Source of the DNA: Lineus longissimus
Taxonomy: Eukaryota > Nemertea > Pilidiophora > Heteronemertea > Lineidae
Direction of reading: 5' to 3'
Length of the DNA: 64,000 nt
Assembly: GCF_910592395.1 (NCBI RefSeq)
Contig: NC_088312.1
Coordinates: 12,584,001 to 12,648,000, forward strand
Below the pieces are notes generated by a model. It was given only the letters and a program-made list of their open reading frames with translations. It had not been told where the DNA came from and searched no databases. Both the position numbers and the translations under genes were made by a program. Of the stretch, positions 25,719 to 38,283 are shown in pieces. Positions within the stretch are counted from its first letter, which is position 1. Every line of letters begins with the position of its first letter.

Positions 25719-28585
25719 TATTTCAAATGACTGGCAAGGGTGAATATGCTTCCGTTCTGTAAAGCATTATGGGATATACGTTTGAGTGTGCTTATTATGC
25801 ACTAGGTGTGCTCTAGGCCGACGGCCTACACTCGTGGTGTGGCAATGGAGCAAAATGCAAAACCTGGCAAACGGCGGTGCGCTCAAAAAAATGGGGCGGC
25901 AGTGAACGTGTTAAAGGGCCAACTTGGGAATATGATTGGCATACAAAACTGGCTTCCAGCAGGACCGCAACATCTCCAAACAAGATCATTGAAACTTCGT
26001 TAAACTGAAATATACAATGCGCCAGAACGGAATGTAGCATTAGGCCTGCCTGAAATTCGCAAGCCATGTCAAAAACTGCCTCGCAACACTGGCGAAAGTC
26101 ATTACTGTGATACTACCAGTGGCGGCCCATTGTGTCAAGCAGGGGTACTAACCTCCTGGCTAGGTAAAACCCATGCCCAAGTTGTCCCTTTAACATTATT
26201 GACTACATACACATGCACATGCTGTGTCGACGCATTTAAGCCGGTTGAGGTGCATCTGTTAAACATTGGCCCATTAAAGTCATATTTTACAGGCATCTCT
26301 TACCTGCCTTAAACAAGTGGACACAGTATTTTCCCAGTTCTCAATCCTGTGGAGTTTTGGAACTTCAACTCCCTAACAAATCAAGAACAATCTGGTAAAC
26401 ACACACCAATGCACAAGTGGAACCTGGGCACAATTAATATCCACAAATCAACAAGAAGGTACATTTGGAAGTAACGTAACCTTGAACTAAACAAACTACA
26501 TTATAATTCGCTCTGACCAGCTGACCCTTTCTGTTTATTCATTGCTATTGAAAGATTGGCAAAGCTAAAAGTTGGTGGTAGACTGGATATCGCTCCAACT
26601 GCCAACTGCCTCATGGATGAAATTTTCATGCCTTAACGTTGCGTTTGATAAGCGCAAAAATAATGAAAATAAAATGCTTGCTTTCAGTTTACATTAAGCA
26701 TATCATGACATGCATGAACAGGGAAAAAAAATTCTCACCAAAATATTTCAAAAGTCAGGACATCAAAATCTAAATCAAGACGTCATAACAATTTTGAATA
26801 AAACTGTCGAAAATTGTGGGTGGGATTTTCAAATTAGGTCATGAAACACTCTTCACAGGCACCAAATGGGATGTATGTGAAAACTTCATACTTATCAGTG
26901 TTGTCTCAACAAGCAAAAAAATAAAGGTTCTGTATCATTCTCAGATTTTATATACATGTATTACATATTTAACTGATCAGTACGTTTGGCCTATCAGATG
27001 AAGCAATAATATGGAATGCAAGGTCAAGAAAGATTTAATCCATAAATCTCTTCCATTTAACATAGAGACTTAAAATGCCACTAAAGGATGCCAATTCATG
27101 AAGTGGCACATTGTTAGAAGTTAAAATGCAAATTTAATTGCACTACCTTTTAGAGCACATAGCATCCACCGAGCACTAAATTGGGTGATATGAATAGACT
27201 AGCAATTGCTTTGGTCTTAAACTCTATGTAGGCCTACATTTACACTAGGCCTTTCTCTCAAACAGAAGTAAAAGCATTTGCTAAACTTTATTCATATCAG
27301 CCATAGTACCAAGACTGGTCTTTAATCATTTGTGTTTGTTATCATACAGTTGCATGAAGGCCTTCCTTTGGAATGATATACGGACAATGGACAATACTGA
27401 TCCAGGGCGGAGTTAGGATTCATAGAAGGTACCAAACCAAAAAAAATTCCTGGTCAATTAAGAATTCTAAGGGAGGAGGGGTGTGCCCCCATCTGCCTCT
27501 GCCATCTGTCGACAGCACAGCACAAGCAGTCATTAATGTTGTTGTTAAGATGTAAGACAGAGGGCAGCACAGGATGACATATACCGTGATGTTGACAAAA
27601 GTAGTACACTTTCAAGTTGTAAAAATTCTGGGTCAGATTTGCACACAATGACTGGTATGACACTACTAATTTATGACCAGCAATAAAAACTGAACAATAC
27701 TGAATTTTAGTGATTCTTACATCAAGAATAGAAGAAGACTTCATTTGTTCTTGTCTACATGCACTAGTAAATTCCCTACATAAAGGGTGAAGTGCGAGAT
27801 AGTTTAGAAATAAAGGACCTGTCAAAGACTAAGGGGGTATCCCAAAAGTGACTGAGGCTTCAGTCCATTTGAGATGCTCCCAGAAGTTTTGATGAGAAAT
27901 AAGATGATTTTTAGTGACTGAAAAGGAAACACTTGACAGTGAAAATACACGCACAACATTGGGCCAATCTTATTTTCAGTAAACAAAAGGTATACGGTAT
28001 ACCTACATGTACATGTACAACATGAGACCCAATATGATTTTCGACGACCAAAAGCCAAGGTAAATGGCATGCCCAAAGTACAGCAAGTATCATGTACACG
28101 TAAGGGGCACTGCCTAAAATATCAGTAGGCCTATTGATTGATATACAAACCTGAATTCTTCTTTCGTCCTGTCGATTAGATTATTCAATGGAAATCTCAA
28201 TTCCCGTTGGTGATACTTTGCAAATCTTTCCCTAATCCCAATACATGTAGTTATTTTGGGGCAATCCCAGCATCCCAGAACAGACCATTCTCCCTCAATA
28301 GTGACATGAAATAATGTGACAAAAGTCATTCGTTTTTTTATAGAGAACATAAACCAAATGATTATTATACGACAGAATGTACGATATGTTTCATACTATT
28401 GCAAGTGATGGAGTGGGCTTGATTGATTGAAAGTGTTGTAGAATATCTAGATAAACACCAATAACAACATAGTGAAATTAAATTTACTTGAAATGGGCCT
28501 AGTTAAAAGTAAACCATGCAAATTCTGAGGCTTGTGCTGTGTCCATTGTAACTGCTACCCAAGTTATGTTATTGCAATAAATTTT

Positions 28586-28815
28586 TAAAGGCCTACACCG
28601 TTAGTTAACAATTTTTAATTTGTAATTGAATTTGAATACTTTTCATTGCGTAAATACATACTGGATATAATTTGTTTAACTGATACATGTATACAATTAC
28701 TATAAATACCAATTTTCAAGAAATTTGTATTCATAATAACTGCACTACGGCATTGTGTATTGGTGGATTTCTATCTAACTGGACCACAAGTAATTACAAA
28801 CGGTTAATCCCTTTA
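28586..28815. mobile_element. Family D MITE, copy 1
   Basis: The ends TAAAGGCCTACACCGTTAGT and ACAAACGGTTAATCCCTTTA are imperfect inverted repeats. The interior shares AATAACTGCACTACGGCATT and GGATTTCTATCTAACTGGAC with 61566-61783 in inverted orientation. Confidence 0.7.
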
Positions 28816-30142
28816 AGTAGATATCTTAAATAGGAGCTGTTTATTTCGTACATCACAACAATGGGAAGGGCATTTGTAAATTGTAGGACAATTTTGCATA
28901 CATGTGTACACGTACGAGATAAATGGCCCTTATATGAAATCTCACATTTTTCAGGATAATTTCATGGCAACTTACCGGCAGTAAATGTCAGTCCTAAAGT
29001 CTCCTCCTTTCACCGCCGACACAATAGGGCGGGAGATCTGTCAGACGCACAAACATCAACGGGTGGCCAATGAAATTGCTCGAGACAAAGTAATTGAATG
29101 ATGGCCTGAATTGATAGTGGCAACCTAAGGATCAGGTTACAATTCTTCTATACAACATGCACAGTGCATTTGGGTCAGGTCAGCATCCCTGGAAATGTAC
29201 CCATTGAACACCTGGTCTTCCATTATGATGGCTTTCAGTGCGCATCTCGTGCGACAACCACGAGTGAGTGTAATGTTAGTGTTGTCGTGACATGGACGCG
29301 TGGGAAAGGAAGGGAATGCAGGGAGACTACCGATAAAGTAACAGCCCTTCTGATGGCTGATCAGGGGGGAGTTTATCGGCAGTGAAGGATGGATATACGC
29401 ACAACAACGGTAGATCGGCATGGACAATTTCTACATGAATACACTTTACGAGGTATAGCGCTTTTATCATGTTTATACACAACATCCTCAGCCCCAAACT
29501 AAAGGGTACTTAAGTACCATAATCTTCTAGCATAGTAGTACCAAAAGCAGTGAGAACAACAACGGGTGCCACCTGGACATCATAACAACACACCTGTCCT
29601 CAATCCCATCTAATCTAGTATTACCAACAACATTAGCAAAATAAGCGGTAATGGCACCTAGTGTCAGTTAGAAGAACTAAACCTATAATGACTGATGCAG
29701 TACATGTCATAATCCCAATATAGAATTACATAATGTTGTCCTGCATACCTCGTCCCAATAGCCATGATGTAGCGGACTGTGTTTTTGGACATAGTACATC
29801 TACGACACCAAGCTCCCAGTTTTTTTTTGAATAATCTGGTCATCAAAATAATTGACAGAACTTACTCATCTTCCTACGGCCTGGTTAGAACAGATATCTG
29901 TATTTTCATATTGGATTTTAGATGCATGTTATCTAGATCCAAGGGCACATAAACCACCAAAAGACTTTTCAAAAATCTCCAAAACCTAATTCATTGGAGC
30001 TTTGTGGGGGACAAGGTGCAATGGGACTTGCGATAGAGAAAACCTCACTCTCAGGTGCCATCGTGTACGGAATAACCTAGACCTCTCGTAGCACCTAGGG
30101 ACAGGGTAAGCCAGGCTAGTTAACAACAAATCAAATGGAATG

Positions 30143-30150
30143 TCTCTTTA
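30143..30150 (-). promoter_or_regulatory. AATAAA hexamer overlapping the CLIC stop codon
   Basis: On the minus strand the last codon and stop read GAATAAAGA, so the TAA stop lies inside an AATAAA polyadenylation hexamer. Whether it is used is unknown; further TTTATT (reverse AATAAA) words occur much lower, for example near 28850. Confidence 0.3.
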
Positions 30151-30378
30151 TTCATCATCCGCCTCGCCTTCATATGCTTCTTTTGGTACCGTCTTGGTTT
30201 GGTGAAGGTCACGACATTGGGGATTGAATTTAGCTGGGCAAGAGGCCTTATGCTGATACATAAAAACGATATCTTCATCAAAGGGCTGGCTTTCGTCGAA
30301 TGCTGATGTCTTGTAGGCATTTTTCAAGTAGCGCCACACATAGATGTAATCCAACGGGATAGTGAAGCCTTTGTATGC
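30148..30378 (-). CDS. CLIC: CLIC last coding exon
   Basis: The exon follows a CAG acceptor and starts AYKGFTIP, the CLIC segment corresponding to KYRGFTIP in vertebrates. It covers 76 residues through WRYLKNAYKTSAFDESQP to a lysine- and acid-rich tail (GEADDE) and a TAA stop. Entry phase is 0. Confidence 0.9.
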   Translation of the reverse strand, partial: AYKGFTIPLDYIYVWRYLKNAYKTSAFDESQPFDEDIVFMYQHKASCPAKFNPQCRDLHQTKTVPKEAYEGEADDE

Positions 30379-32174
30379 CTGAAATATGAAGTAAGATGTA
30401 ACTGGCTGGAGTCCTTGCGACTCGTAATATAACAAAATAATGCAAAACTTATGTTATGTCAAATGAGGCTTGGGTTTTTCAAAATAGAAGTAGGCCTATA
30501 TATTATCGAAGAAGGCCTAATATATTTGAATCTAAAACCCAACTTGAAGTGTTTTGCACAAACTGAAGGACACTTTTTCAGTACCTTTGACTTTGTTGCA
30601 CGAAATAAGCATAAACACTGCCAGTATTAATGCTACATTTAAAGTGCCTTTTACCAGAAGCCAAATAGATAAGTTTTATTACCTGGCTGGACACCTGAAG
30701 TGCTTGACACTTTGAACTGCATAACAACCCTGTCTCTGAAATAACCATCTGCAAATCTGAGTACCGGTGTTTCTATTTTAAGCATGATGCTGGATATGAG
30801 GCACACCCAGAATAAAGACCCTAGTCTTCATTTATTCCTGGGCACACTGAAATAGAAAACGTGGCTTACCTCTGCAGCAATCTTTAGGTGGTGTAACTTG
30901 GGAATGAGCGTACAGTCTGCATACGATAAGTGATCACCAAGAAGAAACTTAGTTTGCTTCTCTTCCAGATATTTGTTTAATGTGTTCAACGCTTTCAGTA
31001 GGCTCGTCTCTTTGGACGAGTCGCGGAGAAATGCATTGAAATTCTGAAAAGAAAGGAATGCATAGTTAAGGTTTCATTTCACTTCTCCATTCACGTCCGA
31101 CATCAAACAAACAGGACCCGAAATGAACCAAGCCCACCACTGCAAGGGCAGTTGTGGCCTTGCTCAAAAAATGGCCAGTGTGCCCTCTGAAGCCTTCACA
31201 TTTTCCAATACCCAAGGCCTAAATCGCTTCTAAAGGGGTGCCTGAATGATTTTTGAATACGAGGCCTGGACCAAATGAATCAAAAGCACCAAGACTCTCT
31301 CAAATCTCACTTCTATTGCAACCACCCACACCGTACTTTAGGCTAACAGTAACATCTGTCTTGATACCTAGGCTACATGTAATTGTCGTCCAAATTAAGA
31401 TTTTTCACAAAAAGATAAATTGCTTGTTCAAACTATTGAACATACACACGAACAGGCACTGGTCAACATGCATGTAGAATATGATGTAAGCTAAAAGCTA
31501 CAGATATTGTGCATCAAGTACAATCTAAGGTAGCCTATAAACTAAGGTAAAACAATCTAACAGATGCTTTCTTGGAATACGGCCCAAGAGGACTGTTGAG
31601 GGAGAACTGTTTTTATAGATGCTGCAAGTGCAATATCTTGACAGTTGTTTCATACAAGTTCACCATCTCCGCAAAACTGAACGTTGAGCGATTGGAACAT
31701 GTTCATCATTGATGATACAGAAGTAAGCTAGAGTTGGAAAATGTTTGGACATTTCTGCAGAAATTTTACAAACATTTTGCAAATACATGTAGTTTTTTTG
31801 AGGCTCAAAGAGCAAGTCAATATACCTACACCGTAGAGGTTCAGGAAAGCCTTCTCAGCTACCCCTTGTTCGGGACACCTCTTGGGTGGCAGGAAACCCT
31901 GACATTCCCAAATTTCCAAAAAGACGTCTAAAGAATCGTAGACTAAGCCTGTCAGGTCGTCATCATTTGGTGCCGTTCCTTTCAAGATCAAGATTCCAGG
32001 TGGTTTAGACAGTGACGTTTTTATCCAATCCGTTGAGGGCAGCTCCGTGACCAATTCCGCTGTGAATTCGAATTTCTGAAAGTCTTTGCTGAGGCAGTAG
32101 AGTGCCATAAACCACTCCTGACATATTGGGCAAGCTCCAGGTATTGTATTGGGTGTATTCTTGACGGTGGATGG
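30148..32174 (-). CDS. CLIC: Chloride intracellular channel protein (CLIC / Clic / EXC-4 family), 5' incomplete
   Basis: Three exons (32174-31830, 31043-30870, 30378-30148), joined at phase 0 with GT-AG introns, give 249 residues ending in a stop. CLICs are GST-fold proteins that exist in soluble form, are reported to insert into membranes and can act as glutaredoxin-like oxidoreductases; in nematodes and flies the family shapes tubular epithelia. The N-terminal thioredoxin-like part has GACPICQEWFMALY, and the all-helical C-domain has the hallmark LSYADCTLIPKLHHL. The C-terminal VWRYLKNAYKTSAF resembles the Drosophila protein more than vertebrate CLICs. The first beta strand and start codon must lie in an upstream exon. 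One candidate is 32518-32474 (ATG, 15 codons, in phase, donor GTAAGC), but its sequence is unlike CLIC N-termini. Neighbours give no functional hint. Confidence 0.9.
30870..31043 (-). CDS. CLIC: CLIC middle exon
   Basis: A 174-nt exon of 58 codons, phase 0 at both ends, runs from a CAG acceptor to a GTAAG donor. It begins NFNAFLRDSS and contains KYLEEKQTKFLLGD and LSYADCTLIPKLHHL, the family signature at the start of the helical domain. The vertebrate-type acidic insert before this motif is absent, as in arthropod and nematode relatives. Confidence 0.92.
31830..32174 (-). CDS. CLIC: CLIC thioredoxin-fold exon
   Basis: A 345-nt exon of 115 codons starts after TTGCAG and ends at donor GTAGGT. 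It has the CPIC redox motif (a full CxxC, where vertebrate CLICs have CPFS) then CQEWFMALYCL, the PPGILILKG strand segment and AFLNLYG before the C-domain. Phase is 0 at both ends, giving an uninterrupted join to the next exon. Confidence 0.9.
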
Positions 32175-33146
32175 CTGCAAATATACAGTAGAAAATCCTG
32201 ATTTATTTTTTCGTATTTTTACTTTTTTGTTTAAAATCGTATTATTAGACAAATCGATGAACCTGCAATTGGAGAATATTCCATTTATTTTTAAACACTG
32301 AAATCAGTCAATAAAACAAAATGCATGAAATTTAACCCTGAAATCAGACAATAACTAATATTTTGCAAATTCTGAAATCAAGAAATCCTGAAATCAGCCA
32401 AAAACATTAAACCTGAAATCAGATCCTTCTAAATGTATGTTTTGAAGATCTCACACATGCATAATTGGCTTACACTACAGGAAAAACCTGTCCCACAGCC
32501 AAATTTTCTACTTGACATGATAAAATCAGTCAAAACACATAGATATCCAGTGACAAGGTCAAACCTTATATTTGGCAGGTTACTCAGCAAACATTGCCGA
32601 CATTTATTACATGTTATGTCCTGGACTTGTCCTCTGGCACACCTGACATTCCTGGCAAGGAAAACATCACTGTTTTGTATGCATCATGTAGCCTACATGT
32701 ATACATACTGCAGATCAACCATCATTACATCTAACTGTAAGGCCAGTGTTTTTTATTTCTTGGTTTACGGGACCGACCGACTTGCTTTTTTGGGATTTTG
32801 GAAAAAAAATAAAATCTGAAAATCATCAATTTTTTATTTTATTTTCCGCCCGACCCATCATAATTAGATGAAAATATGAGAAATAAAATAAAATCCACTG
32901 TATAGAGCAGTGCGATAACCAATTTTTGTACACTTTCACAACTTATCAGCCATCTTGATGAGGGAAATAGCTCCGACTAAGACATTGCGCCTTGTTCTGA
33001 AAAAAAGTGAACTTTGATTCCAGCAGTATTCGGGTAATTTTATTTCTTCCGATCATACATAGCTATTTGGGTTATTTTTATTTTTAATTTTATTTCGACC
33101 ACCCGACCATACATTTTTAAAAGCTCTTCCCGTAAACCAAGAAATA

Positions 33147-34215
33147 AATGAAATGGCCAGGGCCATTGTGCTCACCTCATGTGGAGGAAAGATGGATAAA
33201 GAGCATGGTATTTTGTCATGTAGTGTTAGGTTTGATGTAGGTCCGAGCAATTATAATTTCCCCAAAATGGCCAATTTACAAAACATTCGACCTCTGTGAC
33301 CTTGAAAAGCAGGTCAAATCAAAGAAGACCCGGGTGACACATTGAATGGTTGTTAGAATTAGATGTACCTATGATATAAAATTGGTGCCAATCGGGCAAG
33401 TCATTACTAGGAATAATGGCATTTTGATGAATTTAGGATTTGGCCCCCTCCCTGGAGGCCAAACGGCAAATCAGATCGCACCAAACTTCGGTACCTGAGA
33501 TCACCTGACCAAGGGGTACATGTGTACTTAATTTTTGATCAATAGTCATTGCAGTTAAGAAACGTGCCATAGTTACGGCCTGACGGCGAATTTACGCCAT
33601 TTGACCTTTGTGACCTTGACAAGAAGGTCAAATTAAAAACCTGTGTGACATATACTGTATGGTGGTTAGATGTACCCATGATATCAAATTGGTGGCAATC
33701 GGGCAAGAAGTTAAGGAATAATCACATTTTTAAGGTTTTTGGATTTTGCCCCCTGGTGGTCAAGTGGTGAATCATATTGGACCAAACTTCGGTCCCTGAG
33801 ATCACCTGACTAAGGGGTAAATGTGTACCAAATTTGGTATCAATAGTCATTGCAGTTTAGAAACGTGCCATCGTTACATCCTAACGGCCAATATACACCA
33901 TTTGACCTCTGTGACCTTGAAAAGGAGGTCAAATCAAAAACCCGGAGGATATATGATGCACCTTTGCTAGAAGTACCTACCATATTTTTTTCAAAATTTC
34001 CCGACTACTATTAAGGGAGATATTGCATATTTTCACTTTTAACGTTTGGCCCCCTGGTGGCCAAACCATGAAACGAATCGGACCGAAACTTGGTCTCCAA
34101 GGTGTCATTACATAAGGGTACATGTGCACCAGGTTTTAACTCAATAGCTCTAACAGTTACGAAACGTGCCCTGCTAACGGACGACTGACGACGACGGACG
34201 ACGACGACGACGACG

Positions 34216-34250
<35 letters not shown>

Positions 34251-34305
34251 ACGACGGACGCCACGGTATGGGATAAGCTCACCTCTGCTAAGAGGTGAGC
34301 TAAAA
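33147..34305 (-). mobile_element. Family B 1.16-kb composite element, copy 1
   Basis: This is a near-identical inverted copy of 56913-58045. It ends in TAAGCTCACCTCTGCTAAGA then GGTGAGCTAAAA (itself a small hairpin), preceded by an ACG/GAC triplet array. The body is three ~310-bp monomers, each with a TGACCTnnGTGACCTTGA block (33290, 33601, 33899), a GGCCCCCTGGTGGCCAAAC block and a GGGGTACATGTGTAC block. No open frame is seen; class is unknown. Confidence 0.85.
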
Positions 34306-34565
34306 ACATGTGGCCTAAGGATGAAAAGGGTCTGGCATCATTGGTTCAATCAAAATGTGAAGATGTTAGCCTACATGTATGAGAATTGCACTAAGTGAAA
34401 ACTTTACATTTTCCCAGCTCATGGAATACAAAATGTTTTGTAAAACTGAACATTTTGAATTACCAGTATCTATGGAGAGCATGGGTATTTTTCATAAGTG
34501 GTCATTATCAAAATTTGACAAACACAATAATTTTGCAGAAGAACATCACTGCTCTTGAATTAAGG

Positions 34566-34718
34566 AATTGAACCCGAGGCGGAGGACCTTGGTTGAGTTA
34601 CCAAGACACTCGAGGGTGGAGCTAAAATACAGTCCAAACCCGAGCCGATAGGCAAATTTTAGCTCCACCCGAGAGTGTCTTGGTAACTCAACCAAGGTCC
34701 GAAGCCGAGGGTTCAATT
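34566..34718. repeat. Near-perfect foldback hairpin, 63-bp arms
   Basis: The arms 34566-34628 and 34656-34718 are inverted copies (ACCTTGGTTGAGTTACCAAG, AGACACTC, GGAGCTAAAAT), separated by 27 bp. A few mismatches near the outer GAGGCGGAGG / GAGCCGAAGC. No coding; possibly a MITE. Confidence 0.85.
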
Positions 34719-35454
34719 TCTATTCTAAAATACCTCAAACTTAAAAAGATAGGCCACGAAAATAACTTGAATATGTGCGAATTTGGCAAATTCCATCCAT
34801 CGCCTGCCCGGAGCGCCGGTAGCACCGGTAGCGCCGTTGTTTACATTATGTTACGGCAGCGTGCATAGGAAGTCCGCATCGGCTCGCTCAAGTGATGCTA
34901 AAATCCGCGCAAATGGGCTATTTGGAGCGTTTTTCTCAGCAAATATGTGTAGTGCTCATTAAAAAACTTAGGGTGGTTGATGCTTCCTTCGCTGATTTGT
35001 GTTTGAAGCAGTGTTTTGAGAGCCTCAAACTTCTGAAGTGAGCTGTGTGCATGGTTTCCACATTTTAGTGCAACCCGAGGGAACTTTGGTAGAGCATCTT
35101 GGTTGCGTGTCCAAAACACTCCACTCTCAGAACGAGGCTTATGCATTTTCTATTTAAAAGTTGACTTTACGGTACCAAGGTATTTTAGAATGAATATCTA
35201 TATCAAAACTGAATGTATTCTTCTTGTGCTGACTTGTATCAACTCCTACATGTACATTCTGTCCTCAATGGGTGAGGCAAACACAACAGGTACAGTATAC
35301 TATAAAGTTAATGTCAACAAGAGTAAAGAAAATAACTCCAGGTCTCAATGCATTACTATCTTGTGCTCAAAGCTGAAAAAACCCTGCCGCAAATGCCTTT
35401 GTCTTCGTCTCTGAACTATCACTTTGCAATCTAAGAAGGCCTACACAAGTACTT

Positions 35455-36098
35455 ATATGGGCGGTTATTACCGCAAATAAAGACAAGCCAAAGCAAAGAC
35501 ACTTGTGTAGCATATCAAGGACACGTAGATTGATACTCCTATGTGTGCCACATCAAAGACATCTGGACCATACACCACATCAAAGATAACGATGCGAAGT
35601 CAACAGGCGGCGCCACTGTAGATTGCTGGCGGCCGTATGCCTGTTGACGTTGTTGTTATTTGCCACCTCTCTCCTATGGCAAGCCGTTTGCTTCAAAAAG
35701 TCGAAATGATTTTTTTTCTTGTCAAGATATTTTTTTTCAAGTCAAGAAAAAAAATTTGAAATTAAATTTTTTTTTCAAGTCGAGATATTTATTTTTCTTC
35801 TCATTTAACTTATTGAAGTTGAATCAATTAATAAAAATTTCACTGCGAGAAAAAAATGATTATAAAAATAAACATAGTCGCTTTTATCAACAAAAACCTA
35901 TAGTTGTTGTAATCGTTTTTACTTTTCCCAAGATGGTGGCGCCGCCTGTTGACTTCGCATCGTTATCTTTGATGTGGTGTATGGTCCAGATGTCTTTTGA
36001 TGTGGCACACATAGGAGTATCAATCTACGTGTCCTTGATATGCTACACAAGTGTCTTTGCTTTGGTTTGTCTTTATTTGCGGTAATAACCGCCCATAT
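35455..36098. mobile_element. Foldback element with 161-bp terminal inverted repeats and ACTT duplication
   Basis: The termini ATATGGGCGGTTATTACCGC and its complement enclose a 644-bp element. Arms 35455-35615 and 35936-36098 are almost identical, and ACTT flanks both ends as a likely target-site duplication. The 320-bp loop is rich in T runs and TCAAGTC. Open frames on both strands are arm shadows. Confidence 0.85.
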
Positions 36099-38140
36099 AC
36101 TTATGCCAATGTATGCCACCAGTCCAATTCATGCACTGTTGACTCATTCTGATCACTATACTTGAGAAGTGCTTTGTTAGTCAAAAGAAGGCCTACTTAG
36201 GAAGTTCAACAAAAGAAACTATGTGATTTTTGTCCTAGGATGTGCGGCAATGCAGTAGTAAGGCCTGTAGGCCGATGACCCGATACGATGGTATGCCTCA
36301 TGGTTTTTGACTGTCTGTCTGGACACGGTACTCGATTGCCACAACAAGAGACATGGTATTTGAGCCAAGCCCCTCACAATGTTGGATTGTATTCTATGAG
36401 AAGACGTAAATTGGTTAATTCATAGTCTGTCATTCATGGGGATGGTATGAACAACTTTGATTTCGATAATGCAAATGATCATTATTTTGTGGCTGGTCAA
36501 TAAAGAAGAATCCAACACACTACTATACCAATCCAATCCAAACTTCATTCATGGAACAGTATGACTCAGTTAAAGTGAAAGTTGTCACCAGCCTTCATGT
36601 ATCAAATCTATACCTGGTATCACCAAAAATATATTAAATAAGGCTTGTCTCATACATCATTATAAATACATGTGATATTCAGAATGCATTCGCACATTTG
36701 GATTAGGAAAGTTAACCTGGCATAAGGCATGTAAGGATGAAAAATGGTCAAGCTCGCAGTGAATTCTGCATGTTTTAGCCTTCAGTACAATTGTCACTAC
36801 TTTAGTACGCCCTAAGCCAGTACTCTCTCACACCATAACACACTGTGAAATTTGGAATTGGCTGTGACATTGCCCATGTTGACTGAACACATTTTAAAAA
36901 GCAGAATATTATGCACGAACAGGGCCTAGGTTATCAACTGACACAATTGAAGGTCCCTATTGTCTGGTATTGTGGTTCATTAGTCATTCAGGTTTGGGAC
37001 TCAGCCAAAAATTCAAAGATACCTGTTTTAAATCCCGTTTTGGCCTATAGTATGACTTTGACCCGAGCCATCCAAAACATTCATGTATGCACATTGCAGG
37101 TATACAGGTATTATGCATTAGCACAGCAATCACTGAATTTCTGGAGATCCATTTCACAAACCAGTATCTTTTCAAATTGAGTTTTCTTATAAATTCCATA
37201 CTCATCAAGACAAAAGTAAGTCCTTAGTCTTCAAGACGGAAAAGTAAGTCATTGGTCCTTGTCTCATCCACACTCTGCAATTACCATTGCAGTGACATCT
37301 GTACTTTATTTTGTTGAGGTGCTTGTGAGGGTATTTTTGCCAGTGAATATATGCTAAACACATGGCTTTGTTCCAAGATGCTCTTTCACAATAAAAAGGT
37401 TTGATAAAAAGGGCCCAAACCCTTACACTAATGATTGCATATCCCAAACAGTGTGCAACAGTCACTGTCAGTTTATTCTGACGTCCAATAAGTTGTAGAC
37501 AGTTTGTGAAAAACACATGGCCATTTTCTTATCATACCTTCTACAGGCAAATGGAGTTAACTATGAATTAAAAGTAACAATATACCAACTTATCAAATGT
37601 CTACATGAAGTTAGTCTGTGACATTTGGAATGACTTCGATGGTTTTTTAAAACTGATTTAAAAAATGACTTTTTGTTAAATGGTCAACTCCAGTAGGTAT
37701 ATAGGTATGTGTGCATGTTCTTGTATAGATGGTATAGCTTTACATGAAGGTATTTTCACGAACCATGTATTTGACATTCTGTGGCCCAACATGTCATGCA
37801 ACTCAGCAGGCCAGTTGGTGCAATGGGTTACATGATCTGTGTTTTTTCACAGAATTTGGTGGCGCCGAGCTGTAGACCTGTAACACTGGTTCCATATACA
37901 AGCCATCACAAATTCTATAAAAATTGTCAGAGGCACCAAAAAATGTTTTTTTCATGCAGATTTTAGATAGACGTGAGTGGAGACATCTGTTCTGCCCCCA
38001 TAAAAAACCTCAGTCAATGATGAGGCATAGCCAGGCAAAAAGAATGCCCTGGCCCTGTCGGTCATAGGTAGGTTGGGGCGTGCCACACTCAACGCCACCC
38101 CAACAATAGCAGATTGGCCCTTTTCCAGAGACGCCGGTGT

Positions 38141-38283
38141 CACCTAGGGTCGGAAAACAAACTATCTTTACAATTATAGGTTTTTACGGTCAATGACAGA
38201 CAATGGCTCGAGAGGGGCATTGTCTGGCGTCTTTTACCGAGAAGATCTGTTGTGAAGATAGTTTGTTTTGCCGACCCTAGGTG
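38141..38283. mobile_element. Short MITE with CACCTAGGGTCGG ends
   Basis: A 143-bp element has ~30-bp terminal inverted repeats: CACCTAGGGTCGGAAAACAA at left, and GTTTGTTTTGCCGACCCTAG plus GTG at right. An inner inverted pair (GACAGACAATG, CATTGTCTGGC) extends the hairpin. Confidence 0.75.

Larger units (their letters stand above)
23286..30147. other. Intergenic region downstream of the CLIC gene
   Basis: No gene is supported. The LINE 3' tail ends near 23470. Then come a 33-bp tandem duplication near 24.06 kb, family C, A and D repeats, and AT-rich unique sequence. If CLIC has a long 3' untranslated region it would occupy the high-coordinate part of this stretch. Confidence 0.55.

Noticed and set aside
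32474-32518. Possible CLIC first exon (ATG, 15 codons, in phase, GTAAGC donor)
   Set aside because: It does not resemble the first beta strand of any CLIC and is too short; kept only as a weak candidate, not annotated.
35660-36119. Long frames on both strands (141 aa plus, 66 aa minus)
   Set aside because: They are shadows of the inverted arms and T-rich loop of a foldback element.
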